A stretch of DNA of 64,000 nucleotides, taken from Saprospiraceae bacterium (GTDB taxonomy: Bacteria > Bacteroidota > Bacteroidia > Chitinophagales > Saprospiraceae). Where the stretch lies: assembly GCA_016717145.1 (NCBI GenBank), contig JADKGD010000006.1:186001-250000 (forward strand), given 5' to 3'. The notes beneath the pieces are model-generated. The model was not told where the DNA came from, made no database searches, and saw nothing but the letters and a program-made list of their open reading frames with translations. The position numbers were made by a program, and so were the translations under genes. Within the stretch, counting starts at the first letter, position 1, and every line of letters begins with the position of its first letter. Below are positions 8,821 through 18,183 of the stretch, piece by piece.

Positions 8821-9759
8821 CTATTTTATGATTTCAGTTAACCCATCCTGAATGTCTTTCTGATAAACACGTATATAATCGATCTGCATATAATTGGGAT
8901 AAACTGGTTTTTTTTCTTTATGTTTTCTACAAATAGATTGATTTGCAATGACTTGGACTGGTTGTCCATGTGTAGGGAATGAAGGTTCAACAAGGTATTC
9001 ACCTGGTTTAATTCCACAGATATTTATTGGTCGTTTTTGAAGATCGTAATATTTTGGCACATACCTAACCATGGTACCATCAATGTAAAATTTTATCATG
9101 TGTGGTTCATATTCCATGGTGAAAGTGTGAAAATCAGCCGAGAAGTCGATGCCAAAATTTATTGGCTTAGACAAACTACTATAGCATGGTCTACCTTTTT
9201 TAGCATTTTTATTAGGACATTCATCCGAAATCCAGTTGTGAATAGAAAATTCCAATTTTTCCGGACCCTGACAAATAAACTCAAAGATATCTATCTCAGT
9301 ACTCCATCCAAAAATCCAGAAAGCCGGCCATTGTTGTTTTCCTTTAGGTAATTTGCATCTTATTTCATATTTCCCGTAAGTATTGAATTTTTGTGCGGAG
9401 TAAACCATGCCTGAGGTATAATCATAGGCTTTTCCAAACCATTCCCCTTTCACAGCATCAGATTTTAAAAAAAGTTTGCCATCCTCAATTGTACAGTTTT
9501 CATCCCTGTAAATATTGGCTGATACATGTGTGCGACAAAAGCCGCATGAATCAAGTTTGGAAGCCGGTCCCATTGGGTAATATGTAAACCATTTGGAAGC
9601 GTCAAGGGTTTTGTCTTCAAACTCATCATGAAAAACCATTTTATAGCTACCACTTTGACATGTTGTTGCTTCTGTAAGTGTAACTTTTACTTTTTTGGCC
9701 TGAGCAAAAGCGCACATATTAGCTAAAAAAACTAAACAAAATATTAATTTTACTTTCAT
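8821..9759 (-). CDS. secreted glycoside hydrolase family 16 (beta-glucanase-like)
   Basis: The 312-residue protein starts with a signal peptide (MKVKLIFCLVFLANMCAFAQA). It has a GH16 fold: YKMVFHDEFEDKTLDASKW, GMVYSAQKFNTYGKYEIRCKLPKG, and the catalytic signature EIDIFE at about 153-158, where the first Glu is the nucleophile and the second the acid/base. It ends near VYPNYMQIDYIRVYQ with no T9SS domain, so it is probably periplasmic or freely secreted. GH16 enzymes cut beta-1,3/1,4 glucans, agars or related polymers; the substrate cannot be told from sequence alone. It is the last gene after recQ, overlapping it by 4 bases (ATGA). Confidence 0.88.
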   Translation of the reverse strand: MKVKLIFCLVFLANMCAFAQAKKVKVTLTEATTCQSGSYKMVFHDEFEDKTLDASKWFTYYPMGPASKLDSCGFCRTHVSANIYRDENCTIEDGKLFLKSDAVKGEWFGKAYDYTSGMVYSAQKFNTYGKYEIRCKLPKGKQQWPAFWIFGWSTEIDIFEFICQGPEKLEFSIHNWISDECPNKNAKKGRPCYSSLSKPINFGIDFSADFHTFTMEYEPHMIKFYIDGTMVRYVPKYYDLQKRPINICGIKPGEYLVEPSFPTHGQPVQVIANQSICRKHKEKKPVYPNYMQIDYIRVYQKDIQDGLTEIIK

Positions 9760-11897
9760 GATGACTTTTTATTTTTTTTTATAATAATTGCAAGACAAAG
9801 TCTGATTTTATGAAACTCAATAGGTTCTTTCAGGTGCTCAGCAATGGCAGCAATAGCCATTTCCTGCCCTGCTTTATGCCACGCCACCTCAACGGTATTG
9901 ACTTCATCCACTGTAACAAATTTCAAAATATCTACTGGTTCATCTTTAGTATATAAATAAGCCAGATGGCTATAGACAGTAATTTCGGATAAATCACGCT
10001 TTACTGCAATCTCACCTGGAGACAAGCCCTCGCGATACCATTGAAGGGTCTCCAGATATGTCTGTCCTTTGACGTTTTTTGAAATATCCTGTGATGTTAA
10101 ATAGCCTTGTATAATGGCCAGAATGTCCTTGCCATATTGTTCCATTTTTACTTTACCGATGCCTTCAACCCTAAGCAAATCAGCAGTAGTGCTTGGTTTT
10201 TCACTTACAATATTTTCAAATACCTTATCACTAAAGATAACGTATGCAGGCACTTGTTTCTGTCTGGCCAAATCCGACCTCCATTCTTTAAGTTTCTGCA
10301 TGAGCTCATCTTCAATAATACGTTTTTTTGGTTTTGGCTTTTCTTTTTCAACTATAAGTTCTGAAAATGTAAGATCCACCATCCTGACTTTTTTCTCTTC
10401 AAATAGAACAGCCCGCGTTAGCGGTGTTGTTTTTAGCTTAAAGTGATCTGTATAATCGATACGAATATATCCTTGGTTGATAAGCTGTGTTATGTATATT
10501 TTCCAATTGATATAAGAAATATCTTTGCCCGCACCAAATGTTTTAATTTGATCATACCCTCCTTCACGCACTTCTGCCCTGAATGACCCACGTAAGATGT
10601 CAATGAGCAGGTTCATAGGAACATTTTCATTTGTCCTTACAATAGCTGACAATGCTTTTTGAGCAATGAGCGTAGCATCCACACTTTTGGGTGGCGCCAG
10701 GCAATTATCACAATGCATACATGGTTCAGATCGGTACTCTCCAAAATAATTGAGCACAAGATTTGTTCGGCACTCATTGGCAGATGCATATTCCCACATT
10801 CTGTCAAGCTTAGCGTATTGCACGATTTTGAAAGTTTCTATGGCAGGGCTGTCATCTATAAATTTTTTAAGCATAATGTAATCGCCCCAACTATAAAACA
10901 ATAGGGCACGTGCGGGAGTGCCATCCCTACCCGATCGTCCTATTTCCTGGTAATAGCCTTCCAGATTTTTTGGCATAGAAAAGTGAATCACCCATCTGAT
11001 GTTACTCTTGTCAATACCCATACCGAATGCGATAGTAGCACAAATAAATTGCAGACTATCATCCTGAAATTGCCGTTGGACCCGTTTTCTGTCATCAGCA
11101 GCCATACCGGCATGATAAAAGTCACAATTGTATCCGTTTTGTTTTAATTTTGTTGATATTTTTTCTGTTTCTTTCCTGCTCAGGCAATATATGATGCCGC
11201 TTTGTTTTGGTACCTTTTGCAGGAATTCTACAACATTTTTAAATTTCTGATCAGCAGGCCTGGCTTCGGTAGTTATATTTTTCCGCTCAAAACTGGAAAC
11301 AAAAGTTTTTGGTTCGATCAAATGTAATTGCTGACATATGTCCTGTTGTGTCGAATCATCAGCTGTTGCTGTTAATGCAATGAACGGCACATTTTTGAAG
11401 GAATCTCTTAATTTATTGAGCAACACATAATCAGGTCTGAAATCGTTGCCCCATACGGATACACAATGTGCTTCGTCAATGGCAAACAAACTTATATTAA
11501 GTGCAGATAAAAAGGTAGCAAATCCGCTGGCATTTATCCTTTCCGGAGAAACATATAATAATTTGATTTGCCCCTGGATCAATTGTTTTTCAATGTCGCT
11601 TAACTCATTTGCTTTCAGATTTGAGTGCATGGCAGCCACTGATACACCTGATAGTTTTAAGGCATCAACCTGGTCATTCATTAAAGCAATCAATGGGGAA
11701 ACTACGACAGTAAGCCCTGGAAGCATCAATGCAGGCAATTGAAAACATAAAGATTTTCCACCGCCCGTAGGCATAATAACCAGACAATCCTTACCGGACA
11801 ATATGGTATCAATAATCTCACTTTGATGAGGTCTGAAGGTCGAAAACCCCCAGATTTCTTTTAATAATGTATGCTTGTGTTGTTTTGATTGAGTCAT
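9756..11897 (-). CDS. recQ: ATP-dependent DNA helicase RecQ
   Basis: The 713-residue protein has all the RecQ landmarks. Walker A is MPTGGGKS at about 42-49, the DEAH box is DEAHC, and the arginine-finger motif is QEIGRSGRDG. A zinc-binding RQC region carries CRTN...CMHCDNC near 380-400, a winged helix follows, and an HRDC domain sits at about 525-600 (VFENIVSEKPSTTADLLRVEGIGKVKMEQYG). A C-terminal helical tail follows. The enzyme unwinds 3'-tailed and branched DNA in recombination and fork repair. Its stop overlaps the GH16 start as ATGA, so the two are co-transcribed although functionally unrelated. Confidence 0.97.
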   Translation of the reverse strand: MTQSKQHKHTLLKEIWGFSTFRPHQSEIIDTILSGKDCLVIMPTGGGKSLCFQLPALMLPGLTVVVSPLIALMNDQVDALKLSGVSVAAMHSNLKANELSDIEKQLIQGQIKLLYVSPERINASGFATFLSALNISLFAIDEAHCVSVWGNDFRPDYVLLNKLRDSFKNVPFIALTATADDSTQQDICQQLHLIEPKTFVSSFERKNITTEARPADQKFKNVVEFLQKVPKQSGIIYCLSRKETEKISTKLKQNGYNCDFYHAGMAADDRKRVQRQFQDDSLQFICATIAFGMGIDKSNIRWVIHFSMPKNLEGYYQEIGRSGRDGTPARALLFYSWGDYIMLKKFIDDSPAIETFKIVQYAKLDRMWEYASANECRTNLVLNYFGEYRSEPCMHCDNCLAPPKSVDATLIAQKALSAIVRTNENVPMNLLIDILRGSFRAEVREGGYDQIKTFGAGKDISYINWKIYITQLINQGYIRIDYTDHFKLKTTPLTRAVLFEEKKVRMVDLTFSELIVEKEKPKPKKRIIEDELMQKLKEWRSDLARQKQVPAYVIFSDKVFENIVSEKPSTTADLLRVEGIGKVKMEQYGKDILAIIQGYLTSQDISKNVKGQTYLETLQWYREGLSPGEIAVKRDLSEITVYSHLAYLYTKDEPVDILKFVTVDEVNTVEVAWHKAGQEMAIAAIAEHLKEPIEFHKIRLCLAIIIKKNKKSS

Positions 11898-12314
11898 AGC
11901 TTTGTATTTTTCATTGTGTAAAAGTAGTTAATTTTTATATATGTTTAAAATGTGTAAATATATGCCAATAAAAAAACTTGTGTCCATGGTTCATTTTTTT
12001 TCATGGTTTCTATATTGCTTTTTTACTTCATTATTAATAGGTGATAAACAGTAAAATTAATAATATTATATTATTTGGAGAAAAATAAAAGTTATTTACG
12101 GCGAATTTGGCTAATGTGTTGATTTCTTTGGCAAATTTTATTCTTTACATTAACTAAAATCGAATTTTAATATCAGTAATTTGAAGGAATATTTAGGCCA
12201 CAATTTTTAATCGGTCATTTATTTCATATGTAACCTAAATATTATACATTTGTCACGCAATTTGAAAATAAATTTTGATATTGTCCAGTAAGTACCAATA
12301 TAAAAGATAATGAC
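11898..12314. other. AT-rich divergent intergenic region
   Basis: The 417 bp lie between divergent recQ and the oxidoreductase operon. A -7-like TACATTTG at 12245-12252 could drive the operon, but I find no matching -33 TTTG at the right distance. No gene, repeat or hairpin of note is seen. Confidence 0.4.
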
Positions 12315-14099
12315 ATGAATCCTACCGATGTTCAAAACCCGGAATATTACCACAAAGTAGTGGACTGCCAGCATGCTTGTCCTGCACATACGCCGGTACC
12401 CCAATATATCCGGCTTATTGCAGCAGGCAAATATACCGAAGCCTATATGGTTAACTGGGAATCAAATGTATTTCCAGGTATCCTTGGACGTACGTGCGAC
12501 AGACCTTGCGAACCGGCATGCCGCAGAGGTAGAGTTGAAGAAGAACCTGTTGCCATTTGTCGCCTCAAGCGGGTAGCTGCTGACAATAAGGGCGACATAA
12601 GTCATCTGATGCCTGATATTCCCCAAATTAAAAATGGCAAAAAAGTAGCCATGATTGGAGCTGGTCCGGCTTCTTTATCCGTAGCAAGGGATCTGGCGCC
12701 ATTGGGATACGAAATACATATCTATGACAATCAGTCTAAAGGTGGTGGTATGATGCGTACACAGATTCCTTCTTTCAGGTTACCGGCACATGTGCTGAAT
12801 CAGGAGGTTGATCAAATTCTTGATTTTGGTATCATTACACATTTTAATCAATATGTCACCTCGCTCAAGGAAATTTTACAAAAAGGTTATGACTCTGTAT
12901 TTATAGGAACAGGAGCTCCAAGAGGCAAAGATTTGCCCGATATGCCTGGCAGACAGGACGGTGGTGCCAACATCCATATCGGCATTGAATGGCTGGCCAG
13001 TGTTGCATTTGAACATACTGATAAAATAGGCCGACGTGTCATCGTCCTTGGTGGTGGCAATACAGCGATGGATTGCTGCAGGACTTCAAGACGCCTGGGT
13101 GGCACAGATGTAAAAGTGGTTGTAAGAAGTCCTTTCAGCGAGATGAAGGCATCACCGTGGGAAAAAGAAGATGCCATACATGAAGACATTCCCATTATTG
13201 ACAATCATGTGCCAAAAAGTTTTGTCAGTGAAAACGGGAAACTCACGGGTATGTATTTTGAAAAAGTGAAAGCCATACATGAAAATGGAAAACGTAAATT
13301 AGTGCCAACAGGCGAAGCAGAAGTATTTTTCCCTGCTGATGATGTAATCATTGCCATTGGACAGGAAAACAGATTTGAATGGATAGAACGGGACCTGGGC
13401 ATAGATTTTAATCAATGGGATATGCCAGTGGTTGATGAAATAAGTTTTGCTTCTACAAGACCCGGATTATTTTTTGGAGGTGACGCTGCCTTAGGTCCTA
13501 AAAACGTCATTACAGCAGTTGCCCAGGGTCATCAGGCAGCAATTTCTATAGATTTATTTTGTCAGGGTGAAGATATTATGGATCGTCCTGCCCCTGATGT
13601 CAAATTATTCAGCACCAAGATGGGCATTCATGAATGGGCTTATGATAGTGATGTGACAACTGAAGCCCGATATATAGTTCCACAAGCTGACAAAAAAGAA
13701 ACACTGGCAGATAGAAAAAAAGAAGTCGAATTGGGTTTTGATATCAAGACAGCTTTCAGGGAAGCACAGAGATGTTTGAATTGTGATGTCCAGACGGTAT
13801 TTACAGAAAGTAAATGTATTGAATGTGACGCATGTATGGATATTTGCCCGACAAGTTGTATCACATTTACCCAAAATGATGATGAAGATGCATTGCGTAT
13901 GAAGTTGCTGGTTCCTGCCATGAATCTTACACAGGACTTATTAGTATCAGACACACTAAAAACGGGAAGAGTCATGGTCAAAGATGAAGATCTTTGTTTG
14001 CATTGCGGTCTATGTGCTGAAAGATGTCCCACTGCTGCTTGGGACATGAAAGAATTTTTATATAACACTGCCAAAGCAGGCCACCATTGTTACGTATGA
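12315..14099 (+). CDS. GltD-like FAD/NAD(P)-dependent oxidoreductase with 2x[4Fe-4S] ferredoxin domain
   Basis: The 594-residue protein has a GltD-type N-terminal cysteine region (CQHACPAHTP, RTCDRPCEPACRRG; about 18-72). A FAD Rossmann motif (MIGAGPAS, about 114) and an NAD(P) motif (VIVLGGGNTAMD, about 240) follow. The C-terminal ferredoxin domain has two cluster motifs, CIECDACMDICPTSC and CLHCGLCAERCPT. It probably passes electrons between NAD(P)H and the KorAB enzyme encoded next, taking the place of the separate ferredoxin-like subunit of four-subunit enzymes. Its stop overlaps the korA start as ATGA. Confidence 0.9.
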   Translation: MNPTDVQNPEYYHKVVDCQHACPAHTPVPQYIRLIAAGKYTEAYMVNWESNVFPGILGRTCDRPCEPACRRGRVEEEPVAICRLKRVAADNKGDISHLMPDIPQIKNGKKVAMIGAGPASLSVARDLAPLGYEIHIYDNQSKGGGMMRTQIPSFRLPAHVLNQEVDQILDFGIITHFNQYVTSLKEILQKGYDSVFIGTGAPRGKDLPDMPGRQDGGANIHIGIEWLASVAFEHTDKIGRRVIVLGGGNTAMDCCRTSRRLGGTDVKVVVRSPFSEMKASPWEKEDAIHEDIPIIDNHVPKSFVSENGKLTGMYFEKVKAIHENGKRKLVPTGEAEVFFPADDVIIAIGQENRFEWIERDLGIDFNQWDMPVVDEISFASTRPGLFFGGDAALGPKNVITAVAQGHQAAISIDLFCQGEDIMDRPAPDVKLFSTKMGIHEWAYDSDVTTEARYIVPQADKKETLADRKKEVELGFDIKTAFREAQRCLNCDVQTVFTESKCIECDACMDICPTSCITFTQNDDEDALRMKLLVPAMNLTQDLLVSDTLKTGRVMVKDEDLCLHCGLCAERCPTAAWDMKEFLYNTAKAGHHCYV

Positions 14100-15901
14100 G
14101 TAAAATAAATGATTTTGTAGTGAGATTTGCCAATGTAAACGGGACTGGTTCTGCGAGTGCCAATTATTTATTTGCCAAGTCAATATTCAGAATGGGCATA
14201 CCTGTTTCTGCCAAAAACATCTTTCCTTCCAATATACAAGGATTACCTACCTGGTATGAGGTACGTGTTAGTGAAAAAGGATATTTGGGTCGTAAAGCAA
14301 GTATTGATCTAATGTGCAGCGTTAATCCCCAAAGTTTCAAAAAAGACATTGCGAGTGTAAGACCGGGAGGATATTTTTTTTATGACAGCACCAAACCTTT
14401 GCATGATGAATTCCTAAGAAGTGATATCCATTTTATTGGCGTACCTTTAATGGGAATTTGTAATGATGCCTTTACCGATCCAAGACAAAAACAACTCTTT
14501 AAAAACACGGTATATGTCGGTGCATTGGCTGTTCTTTTGGATATTGATTTTAAGGAAATTGAAACTTTGCTGGCCGAGCAGTTTGAAGGCAAAGAAAAAT
14601 TGATTGTTCCTAATGTAAAAGCATTACATCTTGGGGGTGATTATATAAAAGAACATTTTACTTTCCCGCTGGAGTTTAAGGTAGAACGTCGGGACCTGGT
14701 AAAAGACTGGATCATGATAGACGGAAATTCTGCTGCAGGTTTGGGCGCTGTTTACGCAGGTGCCACTGTGGTCTCATGGTATCCAATCACACCTTCCACA
14801 TCTTTGGTTGGTGCTTTTGAAGATTATGCCAAAAAACTAAGAGTAGACCCAATAACAGGGAAAAATAATTTTTCTGTTGTGCAAGCTGAAGACGAACTTG
14901 CGGCCATTGGTATGGCCATTGGAGCAAACTGGAATGGTGCCAGATCCTTTACTGCTACCAGTGGACCAGGCATCTCATTGATGAATGAATTTTTAGGATT
15001 GGCCTACTATGCAGAAATACCGGTTGTTTTGGTTGACGTGCAACGTGCAGGGCCATCGACAGGTATGCCGACACGTACCCAACAATCTGATGTGCTTTCA
15101 TGTGCATATGCATCGCATGGAGACACTAAACACGTATTGCTTTTCCCTTCGACACCCAAGGAGTGTTTTGATATGATGGCAGATGCTTTTGACCTCGCGG
15201 AACAATTGCAAACCCCTGTTATCATGCTGACCGATCTTGATTTGGGTATGAATGACCATTTGTCCCCGCCATTTGAATGGGATGATAGCCGGACATACAA
15301 CAGAGGCAAGGTACTAAATGAAGCTGAACTTGATGGTCTTGAAAAATGGGGAAGATATTTAGATTCAGATGGCGACGGCATTCCTTACAGGACATTACCC
15401 GGAACGCATACTACCAAAGGAGCTTATTTTACTCGTGGTTCATCACATGACGAATATGCCAATTATTCTGAAGATTCTGACATGTATGTACAAATCATGA
15501 GCCGTTTATTGGTAAAATTTAATACGGCCAAAAACATGGTGCCTCAACCACAGTTTTATCAAACACAAAAGACGTCAGACATTGGTATTATATTTTTTGG
15601 AACAACAAGGTATGCAGCTGAAGAAGTTTTCGATATCTTAAGTAACCGCGACATCAACATTGATGCTATGAGAATTAAAGCATTTCCATTTCATCATGCT
15701 GTCGAGGATTTTATACAAAGTCATACAAAAATATTTGTGGTTGAACAAAATAGAGATGCACAAATGCGCTCATTACTCATCAACGAACTGGAAATAGACC
15801 CTAAAAAACTTATAAAAGTATTAAACTTTGATGGCACGCCAATTACTGCTGATTTTATACTTGAACACATGCAACTTTTAAAACTGGAAACCGTATTTTA
15901 A
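14096..15901 (+). CDS. korA: 2-oxoacid:ferredoxin oxidoreductase, fused gamma-alpha subunit
   Basis: I chose the ATG at 14096, which overlaps the previous stop as ATGA, over the TTG at 14087. The 601-residue protein begins with a gamma domain (about 1-190, IRFANVNGTGSAS-like glycine motif near FANVNGTGSASANYLF). The alpha pyrimidine-binding domain follows (GLGAVYAGATVVSWYPITPSTSL; QAEDELAAIGMAIGANWNGARSFTATSGPGISLM), and a C-terminal domain II. With KorB it interconverts 2-oxoglutarate (or another 2-oxoacid) plus CoA and acyl-CoA plus CO2 using ferredoxin. It sits in the middle of a tight three-gene operon. The substrate assignment is by family only. Confidence 0.92.
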   Translation: MSKINDFVVRFANVNGTGSASANYLFAKSIFRMGIPVSAKNIFPSNIQGLPTWYEVRVSEKGYLGRKASIDLMCSVNPQSFKKDIASVRPGGYFFYDSTKPLHDEFLRSDIHFIGVPLMGICNDAFTDPRQKQLFKNTVYVGALAVLLDIDFKEIETLLAEQFEGKEKLIVPNVKALHLGGDYIKEHFTFPLEFKVERRDLVKDWIMIDGNSAAGLGAVYAGATVVSWYPITPSTSLVGAFEDYAKKLRVDPITGKNNFSVVQAEDELAAIGMAIGANWNGARSFTATSGPGISLMNEFLGLAYYAEIPVVLVDVQRAGPSTGMPTRTQQSDVLSCAYASHGDTKHVLLFPSTPKECFDMMADAFDLAEQLQTPVIMLTDLDLGMNDHLSPPFEWDDSRTYNRGKVLNEAELDGLEKWGRYLDSDGDGIPYRTLPGTHTTKGAYFTRGSSHDEYANYSEDSDMYVQIMSRLLVKFNTAKNMVPQPQFYQTQKTSDIGIIFFGTTRYAAEEVFDILSNRDINIDAMRIKAFPFHHAVEDFIQSHTKIFVVEQNRDAQMRSLLINELEIDPKKLIKVLNFDGTPITADFILEHMQLLKLETVF

Positions 15902-15910
15902 TACAACACT

Positions 15911-16957
15911 ATGACCTATATAAGACCTAAATTTCAACATCCTTTATTACCCAAAAATTCACTTGGTTACAATCGAAAAGATTACGAAGGTGCACTTTCC
16001 ACTTTGTGCGCAGGGTGCGGTCACGATTCCATCAGTGCAGCCATAGTTGAAGCTTGTTTTGAACTGGAAATCGAACCTCATAAGGTTGCCAAACTTTCCG
16101 GTATCGGATGCTCATCAAAAACACCTGCTTATTTCCTTAGCAATTCTCATGGATTCAACTCGGTACACGGACGGATGCCATCGGTAGCAACGGGTGCCAA
16201 TCTGGCCAATCGTGACCTTGTATATCTAGGCGTTTCGGGAGATGGAGATACTGCTTCTATTGGAATGGGACAATTTACTCATGTGATACGCCGTAATCTT
16301 AATATGACTTACATTGTAATGAATAATGGATGTTACGGTCTAACAAAAGGACAGGACTCGGCTACGGCAGATCATGGCTCCATTTCAAAATCAGGTCATG
16401 TAAACACGTTTGAAGGAATTGATCTTTGTGGACTCGCCATAGAACTTGGCGCCACGTTTGTAGCACAAAGTTTCAGCGGTGATAAAAATCAACTCATTCC
16501 ATTGATTAAATCAGCAATGGCACATAAAGGGTTTTCCTTGATCAACGTAATATCTCCTTGTGTGACTTTCAACAATAATCCGGGATCTACCAAATCATAT
16601 GATTATGTCAGGGAGCATAATGCATCTCTTGCAACCATAGATTTTGTACCAATCAGAGAAACCATAACAACAGAATATGACCATACAAAAACCGTTGCAT
16701 TGCACGACGGATCAACAATAAAACTAAGTAAATTGCGCCCGGAATGGGATCCTACCGACAAACTTTCCATCGTAATTGCCTTAAATAAAGCCCGTCAGGA
16801 AAAAGAAATCCTTACTGGTTTGTTATACCTCGACAATAAAAGCATTGAACTTAATGATCTGCTTCATACAACTTCCGTGCCCCTAAACCAATTGACTGAA
16901 AAAGAGCTCTGTCCCGGCAGTAAGGTTTTGGAAGATATTTGTGAAGGATTGAGGTAG
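15911..16957 (+). CDS. korB: 2-oxoacid:ferredoxin oxidoreductase beta subunit
   Basis: The 348-residue protein is a TPP-binding beta subunit. It has the diphosphate/Mg motif GDGDTASIG followed by MNNGCYGLTKGQDS. Cysteines placed for a [4Fe-4S] cluster are visible (CAGCGHDS, GIGCSSK, VISPCVTFNN). It begins 9 bases after korA and completes the catalytic core with it. The sequence resembles 2-oxoglutarate-type (KorB) more than pyruvate-type enzymes, in that it is a short separate beta subunit with this operon order, but this is not proof of substrate. Confidence 0.93.
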   Translation: MTYIRPKFQHPLLPKNSLGYNRKDYEGALSTLCAGCGHDSISAAIVEACFELEIEPHKVAKLSGIGCSSKTPAYFLSNSHGFNSVHGRMPSVATGANLANRDLVYLGVSGDGDTASIGMGQFTHVIRRNLNMTYIVMNNGCYGLTKGQDSATADHGSISKSGHVNTFEGIDLCGLAIELGATFVAQSFSGDKNQLIPLIKSAMAHKGFSLINVISPCVTFNNNPGSTKSYDYVREHNASLATIDFVPIRETITTEYDHTKTVALHDGSTIKLSKLRPEWDPTDKLSIVIALNKARQEKEILTGLLYLDNKSIELNDLLHTTSVPLNQLTEKELCPGSKVLEDICEGLR

Positions 16958-17148
16958 AATAAACTGACTTTATCTATGTCGTTAACAAGGACTTATACAA
17001 AAACCGGTATTATTAAGATTTATGAATATTAGACTCAGTGTTGAGTTAGCATTGGCAAATACAATAAAATTAAAATTGCTGGCTACATTTTAAAGGTAGT
17101 ATAACCATATTCATAGATTTGGTTTTATCTTTGGTCCAAATACAACAT

Positions 17149-18183
17149 ATGATTAATCTGATCAGTGACACTGTCACGAAACCTACTCCAGGCATGCTGG
17201 CATATATGATGAAAGCCGAAGTAGGTGATGATGTATTCAGAGAAGACCCTAGTGTCAACGCACTTCAGGAACGAGTAGCAGACATGTTTGGCATGGAAGA
17301 TTCGATATTCTGCCCTTCCGGTACAATGACCAATCAGATAGCTATAAAATTACATACCAAGGCCCTGGACGAGGTAATATGTGACATAGATTCTCACATT
17401 TATCAGTCAGAAGTCGGAGGATATGCCTTTAACAGTGGCATCGCCATTACACTTATACATGGACAAAACGGCAAAATAACATCTGATCAAGTACAACAAA
17501 ATATTAAACCGGGCTTCGACTGGCAACCAATATCCAGACTGGTTGTACTTGAAAATTCATGCAATAAAGGTGGTGGTAGTTTTTATGCGTTGGATGAAAT
17601 AAAGCCCATTTCGGAATTGTGTCGTCAAAAAAGCCTCAGGATTCACATGGATGGGGCAAGATTATTTAATGTCCTGGTAGAAACCGGAGAAAAGCCTAAG
17701 GACTATGGAAAGTATTTTGATACCATTTCGATTTGTATGTCAAAGGGCCTCGGAGCACCAATAGGATCGCTTTTGATAGGAAACAAAGATCAAATAAAAG
17801 AAGCCAGGCGATTTCGCAAAGTTATGGGTGGTGGCATGAGACAGGTTGGATATCTTGCAGCAGCATGCGACTATGCTTTAGACCATCATATAGAAAGACT
17901 CAAACTTGATAATGACCGCGCAAAAAAAATTGGTGCTGTCTTATCTGAAATGCCGTATGTAAAACTACTAAAACCTGTCCATACAAATATCGTTATTTTT
18001 GAATTGATGGATCACATTAAGGACCATGAATTTATTTCTATCCTTAAAAACCACAATATTCTGGCGGTCCCGTTTGGAGGAAATACGATCAGATTTGTAT
18101 TGCATCTTGATGTGACTGACAATATGATCAATCAGGTGTGCGACATATTGCCGAGACTAAATACTTTTTTTAAAAATGATTGA
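17149..18183 (+). CDS. ltaE: low-specificity L-threonine aldolase
   Basis: I chose the ATG at 17149 (MINLISDTVTKPTPGML), the normal family start; the TTG at 17119 adds ten unconserved residues. The 344-residue PLP enzyme shows GDDVFREDPSVNALQE, FCPSGTMTNQIAI, HMDGARLFN and the Schiff-base lysine motif SMSKGLGAPIGS (here ICMSKGLGAPIGS). It splits L-threonine or L-allo-threonine to glycine and acetaldehyde. It overlaps the next gene by 8 bases, so the two PLP enzymes form one transcript. Confidence 0.93.
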   Translation: MINLISDTVTKPTPGMLAYMMKAEVGDDVFREDPSVNALQERVADMFGMEDSIFCPSGTMTNQIAIKLHTKALDEVICDIDSHIYQSEVGGYAFNSGIAITLIHGQNGKITSDQVQQNIKPGFDWQPISRLVVLENSCNKGGGSFYALDEIKPISELCRQKSLRIHMDGARLFNVLVETGEKPKDYGKYFDTISICMSKGLGAPIGSLLIGNKDQIKEARRFRKVMGGGMRQVGYLAAACDYALDHHIERLKLDNDRAKKIGAVLSEMPYVKLLKPVHTNIVIFELMDHIKDHEFISILKNHNILAVPFGGNTIRFVLHLDVTDNMINQVCDILPRLNTFFKND

